From a bacterium (lineage in GTDB: Bacteria > UBP15 > UBA6099), in the NCBI GenBank assembly GCA_029573925.1, contig JAKQBV010000305.1, positions 1-16,622 on the forward strand: DNA of 16,622 nucleotides, written 5' to 3'. A model generated the notes under the pieces. That model ran no database searches. It saw only the letters and a list, made by a program, of their open reading frames with translations, and had not been told where the DNA came from. The stretch's first letter is position 1, and the number at the start of each line of letters is the position of its first letter. Positions 6,443-15,117 of the stretch are shown piece by piece. The position numbers and the translations under genes are program-made.

Positions 6443-6460
6443 TGTAAAACCGAGGTTACA
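6443..6460. promoter_or_regulatory. Candidate upstream activator site (imperfect palindrome)
   Basis: TGTAAAACCGAGGTTACA has matching TGTAA/TTACA ends and an inner AACC-GA-GGTT dyad. It lies roughly 150 bases upstream of the predicted sigma-54 transcript start, the usual range for an enhancer-binding protein. A further GTAACC half site is at 6425-6430. The site may equally serve the divergent kinase gene. Inference only. Confidence 0.3.
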
Positions 6461-6579
6461 TCCACCCCGGTTCTTCTGTCTAAATCGAGCGGATACGCTT
6501 CTGCGCGGCTCTGCCCTCAGTTCTTTACTAGTCTATTCGAAAGTTATTTCAAACACGTTCCATTATCAATATGTGAACA

Positions 6580-6609
6580 TCGACAATTCGGATAAATACG
6601 GTATATAAT
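6580..6609 (+). promoter_or_regulatory. Sigma-70-type promoter of the hybrid kinase gene
   Basis: A -35 box TCGACA (6580-6585, 5 of 6 to TTGACA), 18-base spacer and perfect -10 TATAAT (6604-6609) predict a start near 6616 and a leader of about 78 bases to the ATG at 6694. Confidence 0.6.
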
Positions 6610-6680
6610 TGTCACTATATTATTACTTGAGCAGTGGCGCGATTGTGGTTTCCGAAGGGACACTCTGGTTTGCCGGGCAA

Positions 6681-6685
6681 AGGAG
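6681..6685 (+). promoter_or_regulatory. Ribosome binding site deciding the kinase start
   Basis: AGGAG lies 8 bases before ATG 6694. The longer reading from GTG 6634 has no such site and would place 20 extra residues ahead of a well-formed signal peptide. Confidence 0.75.
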
Positions 6686-6693
6686 CGATTGAG

Positions 6694-9528
6694 ATGTTAA
6701 AAACAACGGTTCGCAGAGTTATTTTAGCGTTGATTGCTTGCGCGTATATTTCGCTGCCGGCGGGAGCGGGCGAGCCGAGAAACTTGAGAGTGGGCCTGTA
6801 TGAAAACAAGCCGAAGATATTCACTGAAGACGACGGGGCCGCTGCAGGCATCTTTGTGGATATCTTGAGTGAAATTGCGAAAGAAGAGGGTTGGAAGCTG
6901 CAATATGTAAAATGTGAGTGGCAGGAATGTCTCCGCGCTCTTGAAGAAGGCCGGATCGACCTGATGCCGGATGTGGCATATTCCGTCGAGCGGGACCAGA
7001 TATTCGATTTCCACAAAACGCCAGTGTTGGAAAGCTGGTCGCAGGTATATTCGAAACCGGAATCCAAAATTGAAAGATTGTCGGATTTGAACGGAAAGCG
7101 GATAGCATTGCTTGACGACTCGATACAACAAAAATATTTTCAACAGATAGTTGCTGGTTTTGAATACGAAGTGACGATAGTTTCAGTGGATTCTCTCGAC
7201 GAGGCTTTTTCAGCGGTTAGAGAAGGACGCGCCGACGCCGCGGTGGCGAACCATTATTTCGGCGACTACATTTATAAAAATTTTAATCTTGCGAAAACCG
7301 CCATTGTATTCAACATGGCGACGCTATATTTTGCGACTGCAAAAGGGAAAAGCTCCGAATATCTTCAAGCGATAGACCGCTGCTTAGACGCGTGGAAACA
7401 CGAGTCCGGCTCCCCATACTATCGCGCGATCAGCCGTTGGATGGAAAAGAAGCCTGATCAAGCAATGGCAAAATACATGCCGTGGTCGCTCGGGATTATT
7501 TCCGCTCTTCTCGCGCTGGCTGGGGCGACGATTCTGTTTTTGCGACGACAGGTAGCCGCGAGAACCGCGCGCCTGACGAAAGCAGGCGACGAGTTGACTC
7601 AAAGCGAGGAGCGCTTTAAAAGTCTGTTTCAAGAATCGCCGGTTTCAATCTTCATACACGACAGAGAAACCGGCGAGTTGCTGGACGCCAACAAGACCGC
7701 CTATGTCTCATACGGATTTTCGTCTCTTGATGAACTGAAAATAAACTCATTCTGGGATGAGCCGCCGTATTCGTTGGAAAACGCGCTGAAACTGATACGA
7801 AAGGCGGCGCAGGAAGGCCCGCAAAGTTTTGAATGGATGAGTAGAAAAGTGTCTGGAGAGGTTTTCTGGGAAAAGGTGCAACTGAAGAGCATCGTCATCG
7901 ACGGAGCGGAGCGAGTTCTTGCCACTTGCGTTGACATCACCGAGAGAAAAAGGATGGAAGAGGCGCTTCGGGTCAGCGAGGAGGCGCATCGCCGGTTGTT
8001 CGAGACGATGTCACAGGGAATTGTCTATCAAGCGGCGGATGGAGCCATAATATCGACGAATCCCGCAGCCGAACGGATTCTTGGATTGACTTCAGACCAG
8101 ATGAAGGGAAGAACTTCGATGGACCCCCGCTGGAAAATGATAAAGCCGGACGGAGAGCCGATTCCCGGAACAGAGCATCCCGCGATGGAGGCGCTTCGGA
8201 CGGGAAAAAAGATAGGCCCTGTCATAAGAGGCATATTTCATCCGGAAATGAACGAATACGTATGGTTGTCCATCACGGCTACGCCCCAATTCAACGAAGG
8301 GGAAACAACCCCTTTTCAGGCTTACTCCACTTTCGAGGATATAACCGAGAAAAAGCGCGCTGAAGACGAGAAGAATAAGCTACAGGAGCAATTGACCCAA
8401 TCGCAAAAGATGGAGTCAATCGGAAGACTTGCCGGCGGCGTAGCCCACGATTTCAACAATATGTTGAGCGTAATAATCGGGAACTCGGAACTGGCTATGC
8501 TCGACCTGCCGGAGGATTCGCCTCTGAAACTGAATTTTCACGAGATACTTCAGGCGTCTCAAAGGTCGGCGAATCTAACACGGCAGCTTTTGGCTTTCGC
8601 TAGGAGACAGACAGCGGAGCCTGTGATTCTGGACATAAATGAAACAGTCGAGAATATGATTAAAATGCTCAGGACTCTCATCGGCGAAGACATCGACCTT
8701 GTCTGGAAACCGGGCCGCGGTTTATGGAAGACGAAGATAGACCCGGTACAGATCGGCCAGATATTAGCCAACCTCTGCGTGAACGCTAGAGACGCGATAT
8801 CAGGGACGGGAAAGATAATGGTTGAAACGGAGAACATTATTGTCGACGAGGCATACTGTGAAAGCAAGCCGGAAGCCGCCCCGGGAGAGTATGTGATGCT
8901 GGTGGTTAGCGACGACGGGTGCGGGATGGACGCCGAAACGCGCGAAAAAATATTCGAGCCGTTTTTCACAACAAAGGAAACAGGAAAAGGAACCGGCTTA
9001 GGGCTGGCGACGGTTTATGGAATAGTAAGGCAGAATGAAGGTTTCATAAATATCTACAGCGAGCTGGGGAAAGGAACCGTGTGCAAAGTATGTTTGCCCA
9101 AGTCGAAGGTCGACAACGAGCGGGAATCGACACAGCCGGAGCGCCGCCCAGCGCCTACTGGAGAAGAAACAATCCTGATTGTCGAAGACGAGCCGGCCAT
9201 ACTGAAACTTGGCAAGAGAATCCTCGAAAGTCTCGGCTATACGGTTATACCGGCTGAAACTCCGACGGAAGCCATAAGCAAAGCGGAGAATTATAAGGGA
9301 GCTATTCATTTGCTTCTCACAGATGTTATCATGCCAGAGATGAACGGGCGCGAACTCGCAGAGAAAATCGCGTCTCTCAAACCCGGCTTGATCGCTCTGT
9401 TCATGTCAGGCTACACCGCAAATGTGATAGCTCATCACGGCGTTCTGGAAGAAGGAGTCAGATTCGTCCAGAAACCATTCACTGTGGAAAACTTAGCTAG
9501 AAAAGTCCGGCAGTGTCTGGACGATTAA
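6694..9528 (+). CDS. Membrane hybrid histidine kinase with periplasmic solute-binding sensor (SBP_bac_3-PAS-PAS-HisKA-HATPase-REC)
   Basis: This is a 944-residue sensor kinase. Residues 1-25 are a signal sequence, and 30-250 a family-3 extracellular solute-binding domain (LRVGLYENKPKIF start; GIFVDILSEIAKEEGW and RIDLMPDVAYSVER typical of the amino-acid/BvgS-like group), which faces the periplasm. A transmembrane helix spans 263-284, then PAS domains about 305-420 and 428-555. The HisKA domain has His585 in GGVAHDFNN. The HATPase has an N-box (NLCVNARDAI), DDGCGM and GTGLGLA. The C-terminal receiver has acidic pocket EDE 831-833, phospho-acceptor D877 and K927. It should sense a small ligand, autophosphorylate at H585 and relay to D877. 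No cognate transporter, Hpt or output regulator is adjacent. It is transcribed divergently from the pilus-like operon, so a regulatory link is possible but unproven. The ligand cannot be deduced. Confidence 0.95.
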   Translation: MLKTTVRRVILALIACAYISLPAGAGEPRNLRVGLYENKPKIFTEDDGAAAGIFVDILSEIAKEEGWKLQYVKCEWQECLRALEEGRIDLMPDVAYSVERDQIFDFHKTPVLESWSQVYSKPESKIERLSDLNGKRIALLDDSIQQKYFQQIVAGFEYEVTIVSVDSLDEAFSAVREGRADAAVANHYFGDYIYKNFNLAKTAIVFNMATLYFATAKGKSSEYLQAIDRCLDAWKHESGSPYYRAISRWMEKKPDQAMAKYMPWSLGIISALLALAGATILFLRRQVAARTARLTKAGDELTQSEERFKSLFQESPVSIFIHDRETGELLDANKTAYVSYGFSSLDELKINSFWDEPPYSLENALKLIRKAAQEGPQSFEWMSRKVSGEVFWEKVQLKSIVIDGAERVLATCVDITERKRMEEALRVSEEAHRRLFETMSQGIVYQAADGAIISTNPAAERILGLTSDQMKGRTSMDPRWKMIKPDGEPIPGTEHPAMEALRTGKKIGPVIRGIFHPEMNEYVWLSITATPQFNEGETTPFQAYSTFEDITEKKRAEDEKNKLQEQLTQSQKMESIGRLAGGVAHDFNNMLSVIIGNSELAMLDLPEDSPLKLNFHEILQASQRSANLTRQLLAFARRQTAEPVILDINETVENMIKMLRTLIGEDIDLVWKPGRGLWKTKIDPVQIGQILANLCVNARDAISGTGKIMVETENIIVDEAYCESKPEAAPGEYVMLVVSDDGCGMDAETREKIFEPFFTTKETGKGTGLGLATVYGIVRQNEGFINIYSELGKGTVCKVCLPKSKVDNERESTQPERRPAPTGEETILIVEDEPAILKLGKRILESLGYTVIPAETPTEAISKAENYKGAIHLLLTDVIMPEMNGRELAEKIASLKPGLIALFMSGYTANVIAHHGVLEEGVRFVQKPFTVENLARKVRQCLDD

Positions 9529-9606
9529 CGCGTTTTCCAGTTTTTGCGCGCGCTTAGTTCCAGAAAAAGCCACTTAGCATTCAACTAGAAACGGTTTTGT
9601 CATAAT

Positions 9607-9636
9607 AAAAAAAGGGCGGATTCTCTGCAACCCGCC
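9607..9636 (-). terminator. Intrinsic terminator downstream of the small membrane protein gene
   Basis: In the minus-strand RNA, an 8-pair stem (GGCGGGUU with AAUCCGCC, one G-U) and 6-base loop are followed by C and seven U. This is a textbook rho-independent terminator and supports a real transcription unit on the minus strand here. It could not serve the plus-strand kinase, for which no terminator was recognised. Confidence 0.8.
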
Positions 9637-9640
9637 AAGA

Positions 9641-9655
9641 TGGCGTTAGACGCCA
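9641..9655. repeat. Short perfect hairpin TGGCGT-TAG-ACGCCA
   Basis: A 6-bp perfect inverted repeat with a 3-base centre, just upstream of the terminator stem on the minus strand. Together with 9686-9708 it forms a run of three hairpins in the convergent gap. Confidence 0.5.
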
Positions 9656-9685
9656 AGAGGAAATGAGGATAAGAGGCGTTTTCAA

Positions 9686-9708
9686 CCGCCGCCGAAAAAC
9701 GGCGGCGG
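9686..9708. repeat. Perfect 9-bp GC hairpin between convergent genes
   Basis: CCGCCGCCG-AAAAA-CGGCGGCGG is a perfect inverted repeat 30 bases beyond the minus-strand stop codon. No U-run follows on either strand. It may be a 3'-end stabiliser or part of a small RNA end structure. Confidence 0.6.
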
Positions 9709-9737
9709 CCCTGATATTCGTTCCGGTCCTCGGCGCG

Positions 9738-10124
9738 TCACCGCGTCGCGACCGAGCGCGCGCTTGTGAAAGCGGCCAGCAGCATCGCAAGCAGAATCAA
9801 TCCCAGCGGAGCCGACACTACCGCGACAATATCTTTGAGCGCGTTGAAATCAACGCTCGGCGGCTTGGCGGACGCTCCGGCGGCATGCGCCGTTCCGACA
9901 ACTATTTCATTGAAAAGCGGGGACGCGACAACCGGCGTGATGACCGCATAAACGAACAGCGCCATAAACGGTATAAGGGTTATTGTTATAAGTCTCCGGA
10001 CTCTCCGGTTCCTTGAGATTGTCTTGAGCGAATGTCTTCTGTGCTTCCTTTTTCGCGACATGTTTCTTTCGTTGCATGAGACGGCTTTGCATTTCAGCGC
10101 CCACGATTCAGTTGTCCTTATCAT
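9738..10124 (-). CDS. Small two-helix membrane protein of unknown function
   Basis: With the start at ATG 10124 this is 128 residues. A strongly basic stretch (SRKRKHRRHSLK, then NRRVRR) precedes a hydrophobic helix (LITITLIPFMALFVYAV). A polar linker rich in Ala/Pro/Lys (about 30 residues) and a second hydrophobic helix (IVAVVSAPLGLILLAMLLAA) at the C-terminus follow. The basic N-terminus suggests both ends lie in the cytoplasm, with the linker outside. The chosen start has GAGG 8 bases upstream. ATG 10184 (148 residues) has no such site, and ATG 10061 (107 residues, starting MSRKRK) is also plausible because it begins right at the basic/helix part. Downstream hairpins and an intrinsic terminator support the gene. 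No family recognised. The longest plus-strand reading through this region looks like Arg-rich out-of-frame translation. Confidence 0.6.
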   Translation of the reverse strand: MIRTTESWALKCKAVSCNERNMSRKRKHRRHSLKTISRNRRVRRLITITLIPFMALFVYAVITPVVASPLFNEIVVGTAHAAGASAKPPSVDFNALKDIVAVVSAPLGLILLAMLLAAFTSARSVATR

Positions 10125-10468
10125 GTTCTTTGCCTCGACATCGTTTGTTTTCCACGCCGTCGTAAAATGCAATAATCGTGCCAATGGCTATACGGACGGC
10201 TAACGAATTTTGAGTCGCGCCAATTCTCGCTTATAAATCTCTGTTTTTTATTTTTCAGGCTGAAAAGCGCAACGTTTATTTCAATGAGGGAAAAGTCAAA
10301 ATCTGGTTAGCCATGACGCTACATGTAAATGGCGGGATACATCGAAGAGCCGCGCTATTCGAATCCTAATCCGGCTCCGGGACACACAGGCTATTGTGGA
10401 ATATCAAGATGAGCTATTATTCTGATTAGAAAATAATAATTACGCTGACATGACAACATTTGAAACGG
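10125..10468. other. Intergenic stretch without a recognised gene
   Basis: About 340 bases between the stop of the 1545-residue kinase and the small membrane protein. It must hold the small gene's promoter, but no convincing -35/-10 pair or sigma-54 core was found. There is an A/T-only inverted repeat (TATTATT/AATAATA, 10415-10438) that is too weak to call a terminator. Nothing else stands out. Confidence 0.5.
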
Positions 10469-13400
10469 CTACCTGCCGCTTAAAGCATGGTTTATCGCGG
10501 AGCCGAGTTCGGAGATTGTGAACGGCTTCTGGACAAATCCGACCGCGCCCTCTTTCATAATCGCCCCGGCTTGCCCGTTCACGCTGTACCCTGAAGCGAG
10601 AATTACTTTGACGTCCGGGTTTAGCGTTTTCAGCTCCCTGAACACGTCCGCTCCGTCCATTCCGGGCATTATGATGTCCAGAACGACAAGATCGATCTGG
10701 GTTTTCAGCCGTTTGAACGCTTTTAGGGCGTCGGGTCCGTTCGAAGCGGCGACAACATCAAACCCGAATTTCCGGAGCATTCTTTCGGCGACGCTCAGCG
10801 CCAGCTTCTCGTCGTCCACCACCATGATCGTTCCTGTTCTTTGAAAAAGATGATCATCTTCTTTGAGTTGCGTTTCGGCGGTTTCGGACTCGTCGACGGG
10901 AAGATAGACGCTGAATGAGGTTCCTACTCCCACTTCGGAAGCCACCTCTATGAATCCGCCGTGATTCTTTACGATGCCGTATGTTATGGCAAGCCCAAGC
11001 CCGGTTCCTTTATCGCGCGGCTTTGTGGTAAAGAACGGTTCGAATATTCTTTCCGTCACTTCAGGGGGCATTCCCGTGCCGGTGTCCGAAACCTTTATGA
11101 CGCAGTATCTGCCGGGAGCTGTTTCAACAGTAATACCCGCCGCTTCGTCTATGTCTCTTTCGCCGAGTTCGATGACGATGTGTCCGCCGTCCGGCATGGC
11201 AGCCGCAGCGTTGTTGCATATATTAAGAAGGGCTTGGTGCATCTGGTTTACGTCCATCATAACGACGCTGTCTTTAACCTCAAATCTGGCGAGCACGCTG
11301 ATCTTTTTCGGGATGCTCCTTTTTAGAAGTTTTGCGACGTCCTCAACGACCGTTTTGACGGAAAGCGGCTGAGGATTGATTTTTTCCCTTCTGGCAAATG
11401 TGAGCAGTTTCATCGTGAGTTCCCGCGCGCGGACGGAAGCCGTCATAATCTCTTTAAATTCGAGCCGGCCGGGGTCGCTTTCCTTCAAATCCTCCAGCGC
11501 GAGCTGCGCGTTGCCCATGATGATGGCGAGCTGGTTGTTAAAATCGTGCGCCATGCCCCCGGCCATCTGGCCGATAGACTCCATCTTCTGGGAAAAAAAC
11601 AGTTGTTCTCTGAACGAGTCTCTTTCGCTCTCCACCTTGTGCCGTTCGATAATGCTCGCGATTATGTCCGCGAACAATTGGAGTATCCTTTCCGTTTTTT
11701 CCGATTGTTTCGTGCCTGCTTTCACGTAGAGATTTAGAACGCCGAGGGTTTTTCTGCCAGATATCACCGGGACGCAGTAATGCCCGTGGTCCGCAGAACC
11801 GGGAGGCAGTTCCTTGTGATATTCGCTCAGATTGGAAACGAACTGAATGGCGCCGGTCTGAGCGGCGCGACCGCAAAAACAATTTCCGAATTTCACGACT
11901 CCGCACATCTGCTTAACCGCAGGATCCATCCCGACGTCGGCGACCATCGTCAGCGTCGATTTTCCCGCGTCCGCGAGGAACGCCGCGCCCGCCGGCTCGA
12001 CTCCGAGCCAGTCCACGGAGACTATTTCGTGAAGAGCGTACTTGAGAGCTTTTTCGAGCGGAACTCCCATCAACTGTATCTGCAGGATAGCGTTTATCAC
12101 CGTCTGCACCCGGTACTGTTCCTCCACCCCCTGCCGGGCGTTCTTCAGTTCGGTTATATCCTCGCCTATCGACTGAAAAGCCATGATTCCGCCGTCGGCG
12201 TCGAACATCTCCGCAGTGTCCGTCCATCTCTGCCAAGACGCTGTTCCGTCCGGCTTTGCAACCGCGTGTTCGTAAGTGAGCGTGGGATTGTCCTTGCTCA
12301 TCGAAGCGATTCTTCCAAAAACAACCTCCCTCCCGGCTTCAGGGATGAAGTCGATGAAACGTTTGCCGACAAGGTTCTGCGGTTCAATTCCGAAAAATCG
12401 GCAATAGGCCTCGTTGACGAAAGTGAGCGTGGTGTCCGGCAACCACCTGCACATCATGAATGAGGAGTTTTCAACGAGCAGTCTGTATTTCTCCTCGCTC
12501 TCGTGCAGCGCCTTCTCGGCCTCGATGCGGTTCGTGATGTCCAGATGAGTTCCCACGACCCGGATGGGATTTCCGCTCTCGTCTCTTTCCACTACGCAAC
12601 CCCGGTCATACACGAATATCCATCTGCCCGATTTGTGCCGCGCCCTGTGCACGACCTCGTAGATCGGCGTTTTGCCCGCTATGTGTTCGGCGAGCTTTTC
12701 GTTCACCATTTCCATGTCGTCCGGGTGGGTCAGCCTGCTCCATGTTTCCGTGTTGGCCTCAAGTTCCTCAAGCGTGTAGCCGAGCAGTTTCGCCCAGAGG
12801 TCGTTGAACTTCACTTCGTTGGTTCGGATATTCCAGTCCCATGTGCCGAGGCCCGCCCCTTCTATGGCAAGTTGCAACTGTTGCCGGCTCTCAATAAGAG
12901 AGTCGCTCGTTTTTTTCCTGTCTAAAGCGCCTTTGATGATGGCGGAAGCCATGATAATGGCGGAAAAATCGTCGTCGTCCCACTCGCGGCGGTCATTGTG
13001 GTCGCCTGCTCCCAAAGCTCCGGTTAAAGACTCCCCGGTGAACATCGGCATCAGCGCGAACGCCTTCATGTCCACCTCGCGGACCAGCCTATTCTCACCT
13101 GCCGCATCTTCTGGGAGGTCCGACGGGGATTTCACGTCCACAAGCTCTCCGTTCCTAAGCCGACTTATCGTCCACTTGCAGTCATCCAGAGAAATCGAGC
13201 GGGCGGCTTTACGAATCGGAGCCAAGTCTCCGCCTATCCACTCATGCGTCACTCCGGGAGAAACGCCGTCAAACGTTCTCACAACAAACATCCTGCTTAC
13301 TCCCAAGAATTCTCCTATATCGGAAAGCGCGGCGTTAACAGCCTCATCCGTGTCCATGACTCCGAGAAATCTTGCCGAGAGCATTGAAAGGGTTTGTTCG

Positions 13401-15106
13401 AGGCGCATACGGCGCGCGAGCGTCCTTTCCGCCGCTTTTCTTCTGGAAATATCCCGAGCCGCCGACAGAGCCGCTCCGCGCCCGCCATATTGAATCATGC
13501 GGGTGTTCACTTCCATCGGAGCTTTCTCGCCGTTTTTGCATGCCAGCAATGTTTCGTATACGCTTCCTTCGCGATTCGCTTCCTGTCCGGAAAAAAGCTC
13601 CTCTATTCCGACTGCGAAGATTTCTTCCATGGACGTTCCAAGAAGCTCCTCTCTAGCGTATCCCAGTTTGCGGCAAGCCGCGTCGTTCGCTTCCAGCGCG
13701 CGCCCGGACAAGTCATGTATGAAAATCGGGTCGCCCGAACTGTTGAAAAGCGTCTGATATTTTTCGATGCTTTCCGCGAGCGCGCGCCTTGTGAGCGTGT
13801 CTTTGAGAGCCACTCCCAGACTCGCGGCTATCTGTTCGAGGAACTCCATTGAATCTCCGGAGATGCTGTCTTCGCCCCGGTCGCACATTTGAAGAAGTCC
13901 GATCGTTTCCTCTCCAGAGCGGAGAGGGACAAGGACGACCGTATGATATCCTTCCTCTACGCATCTGCGTCTGAGCCTCGCGCCTTCGCCGAACGCCGCC
14001 GACGCTTGCGCGCAGTCCGAATCTTTTCCCACCCTGAAACTTCCCGCGGGCGTGAAAAACCTTGAGTCCAACACTGCGGCTCCCGAAATGACTTTTCCGC
14101 AAACGCATTCCAGAATCGGATTTCCCTCCTCGTCCCTCGCAGAAAACCCGTTTTCATCCCTTACGATGAGTCTGTTTTGAGTGAGTATGAAATCTTCCGA
14201 AAAACCATCGTGAACAAGATATGGAAAGTCTTCTCCATCGCGCATCCGCACAGCCGCCGATTCTATGCCGAAATGTTCTTTCAACATGAACAGTATCTTT
14301 TTTACTGCCGCTACGCCGTCTTCGGAGACCCGGTTCAGTTCGTAGAGTATCTTTGAAAATATTGAAATTCTGTCCCAAGCCTGCTTTCTATCGGTCACAT
14401 CCCTGATGGAAGCCAGAAAAGCGAAACTGTTTTCCCACTCGACAGGCTCGAACTTCATTTCCACGCGCCTTACGGAGCCGTCCGGGCGGCGGATATCCGC
14501 TATACGAGGCTCCATATCGTCCGAAATTTCATCTATCGCGCTGTTGATAAGTTCGTCATGGGTTCTGCCGAACAAAGCAACCGCCGCCGGGTTGGCGAAT
14601 TTCACCACTCCATTCTGGTCCAGCGCCAGCATCGCGTCTGAATTACGGGTTATCAGGTTTCTGAAACGGGCCTCGCTCACTTGGAGGTCCATTTTGCTGC
14701 GGATCAAATCCCAGTGCAATTTCTGCCGCTCGATTGATCTTAGAATCGCGCCGGACAGAAACTCCGGAGTCAGGTTTTCGATAGAAAGACAGTCCTGCGC
14801 CCCGCTCTTAATGGCCCTAGCCGCGAGTTCCGCGTCGCACTCGGCATAAAGCGCTATCACAGTCAACGACGGATCCCTTTCTATTAACTCGCTTATCCCT
14901 TTCAACTCTTCTTCCATCGCGTCCAAAACAAGAAGCGCGGCGTCAAATTTCGATTTCACCGTCATCTTCGCCGCCTCGCCCGCAGAACTGACGGTTTCCA
15001 AATTAAACAACTCGGCCTTTCTCGCGCCGTCAAGCATATCGACTACACGCTCGGCCAAACCCGACCCGTTGTCCGCCAACAATATCTTCGACGCCCCGTT
15101 CTCCAT
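10469..15106 (-). CDS. Giant soluble hybrid histidine kinase: pseudo-receiver, 4 PAS, 3 GAF, HisKA-HATPase, receiver
   Basis: This is 1545 residues with no signal peptide or membrane helix. Domains in order: receiver-like 6-130; PAS 145-245; GAF 262-440 with a Cys-rich segment (CVCG, then DC and RRRC); PAS 446-560; GAF 575-730; PAS 742-862; PAS 868-988; GAF 1003-1155 (GNCFCGRAAQTG); HisKA with His1187 in GGMAHDFNN; HATPase with N-box LLNICNNAAAAM, DTGTGM and GTGLGLA; receiver 1426-1543 with DDE 1431-1433, D1477 and K1527. The N-terminal receiver appears inactive: the expected Asp position in FDAALLVLD is Val and the expected Lys after DCLS is Ile. It should integrate several cytoplasmic cues (redox, ligand or another regulator) and phosphorylate its own C-terminal receiver. 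The ATG is set by GGAGG with a 6-base spacer. It is a single-gene unit, with promoter not identified. Partner proteins unknown. Confidence 0.95.
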   Translation of the reverse strand: MENGASKILLADNGSGLAERVVDMLDGARKAELFNLETVSSAGEAAKMTVKSKFDAALLVLDAMEEELKGISELIERDPSLTVIALYAECDAELAARAIKSGAQDCLSIENLTPEFLSGAILRSIERQKLHWDLIRSKMDLQVSEARFRNLITRNSDAMLALDQNGVVKFANPAAVALFGRTHDELINSAIDEISDDMEPRIADIRRPDGSVRRVEMKFEPVEWENSFAFLASIRDVTDRKQAWDRISIFSKILYELNRVSEDGVAAVKKILFMLKEHFGIESAAVRMRDGEDFPYLVHDGFSEDFILTQNRLIVRDENGFSARDEEGNPILECVCGKVISGAAVLDSRFFTPAGSFRVGKDSDCAQASAAFGEGARLRRRCVEEGYHTVVLVPLRSGEETIGLLQMCDRGEDSISGDSMEFLEQIAASLGVALKDTLTRRALAESIEKYQTLFNSSGDPIFIHDLSGRALEANDAACRKLGYAREELLGTSMEEIFAVGIEELFSGQEANREGSVYETLLACKNGEKAPMEVNTRMIQYGGRGAALSAARDISRRKAAERTLARRMRLEQTLSMLSARFLGVMDTDEAVNAALSDIGEFLGVSRMFVVRTFDGVSPGVTHEWIGGDLAPIRKAARSISLDDCKWTISRLRNGELVDVKSPSDLPEDAAGENRLVREVDMKAFALMPMFTGESLTGALGAGDHNDRREWDDDDFSAIIMASAIIKGALDRKKTSDSLIESRQQLQLAIEGAGLGTWDWNIRTNEVKFNDLWAKLLGYTLEELEANTETWSRLTHPDDMEMVNEKLAEHIAGKTPIYEVVHRARHKSGRWIFVYDRGCVVERDESGNPIRVVGTHLDITNRIEAEKALHESEEKYRLLVENSSFMMCRWLPDTTLTFVNEAYCRFFGIEPQNLVGKRFIDFIPEAGREVVFGRIASMSKDNPTLTYEHAVAKPDGTASWQRWTDTAEMFDADGGIMAFQSIGEDITELKNARQGVEEQYRVQTVINAILQIQLMGVPLEKALKYALHEIVSVDWLGVEPAGAAFLADAGKSTLTMVADVGMDPAVKQMCGVVKFGNCFCGRAAQTGAIQFVSNLSEYHKELPPGSADHGHYCVPVISGRKTLGVLNLYVKAGTKQSEKTERILQLFADIIASIIERHKVESERDSFREQLFFSQKMESIGQMAGGMAHDFNNQLAIIMGNAQLALEDLKESDPGRLEFKEIMTASVRARELTMKLLTFARREKINPQPLSVKTVVEDVAKLLKRSIPKKISVLARFEVKDSVVMMDVNQMHQALLNICNNAAAAMPDGGHIVIELGERDIDEAAGITVETAPGRYCVIKVSDTGTGMPPEVTERIFEPFFTTKPRDKGTGLGLAITYGIVKNHGGFIEVASEVGVGTSFSVYLPVDESETAETQLKEDDHLFQRTGTIMVVDDEKLALSVAERMLRKFGFDVVAASNGPDALKAFKRLKTQIDLVVLDIIMPGMDGADVFRELKTLNPDVKVILASGYSVNGQAGAIMKEGAVGFVQKPFTISELGSAINHALSGR

Positions 15107-15117
15107 CTTATCCCTCC

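Noticed and set aside
6634..6693. Longer kinase start at GTG 6634
   Set aside because: It has no Shine-Dalgarno sequence and adds 20 residues before a good signal peptide. ATG 6694 has AGGAG with an 8-base spacer.
9663..10016. Plus-strand reading frame over the small membrane protein gene
   Set aside because: The product is Arg/Gln-rich without structure, there is no ribosome binding site, and the terminator and membrane helices favour the minus strand.
10415..10438. Terminator for the giant kinase
   Set aside because: The inverted repeat is only A/T pairs with a 10-base loop and no following U-tract, so it is too weak to call.
12804..13493. Long plus-strand open frame antisense to the giant kinase
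   Set aside because: It lies opposite well-defined PAS/GAF domains, has a Ser/Arg-rich composition and no initiation signal.
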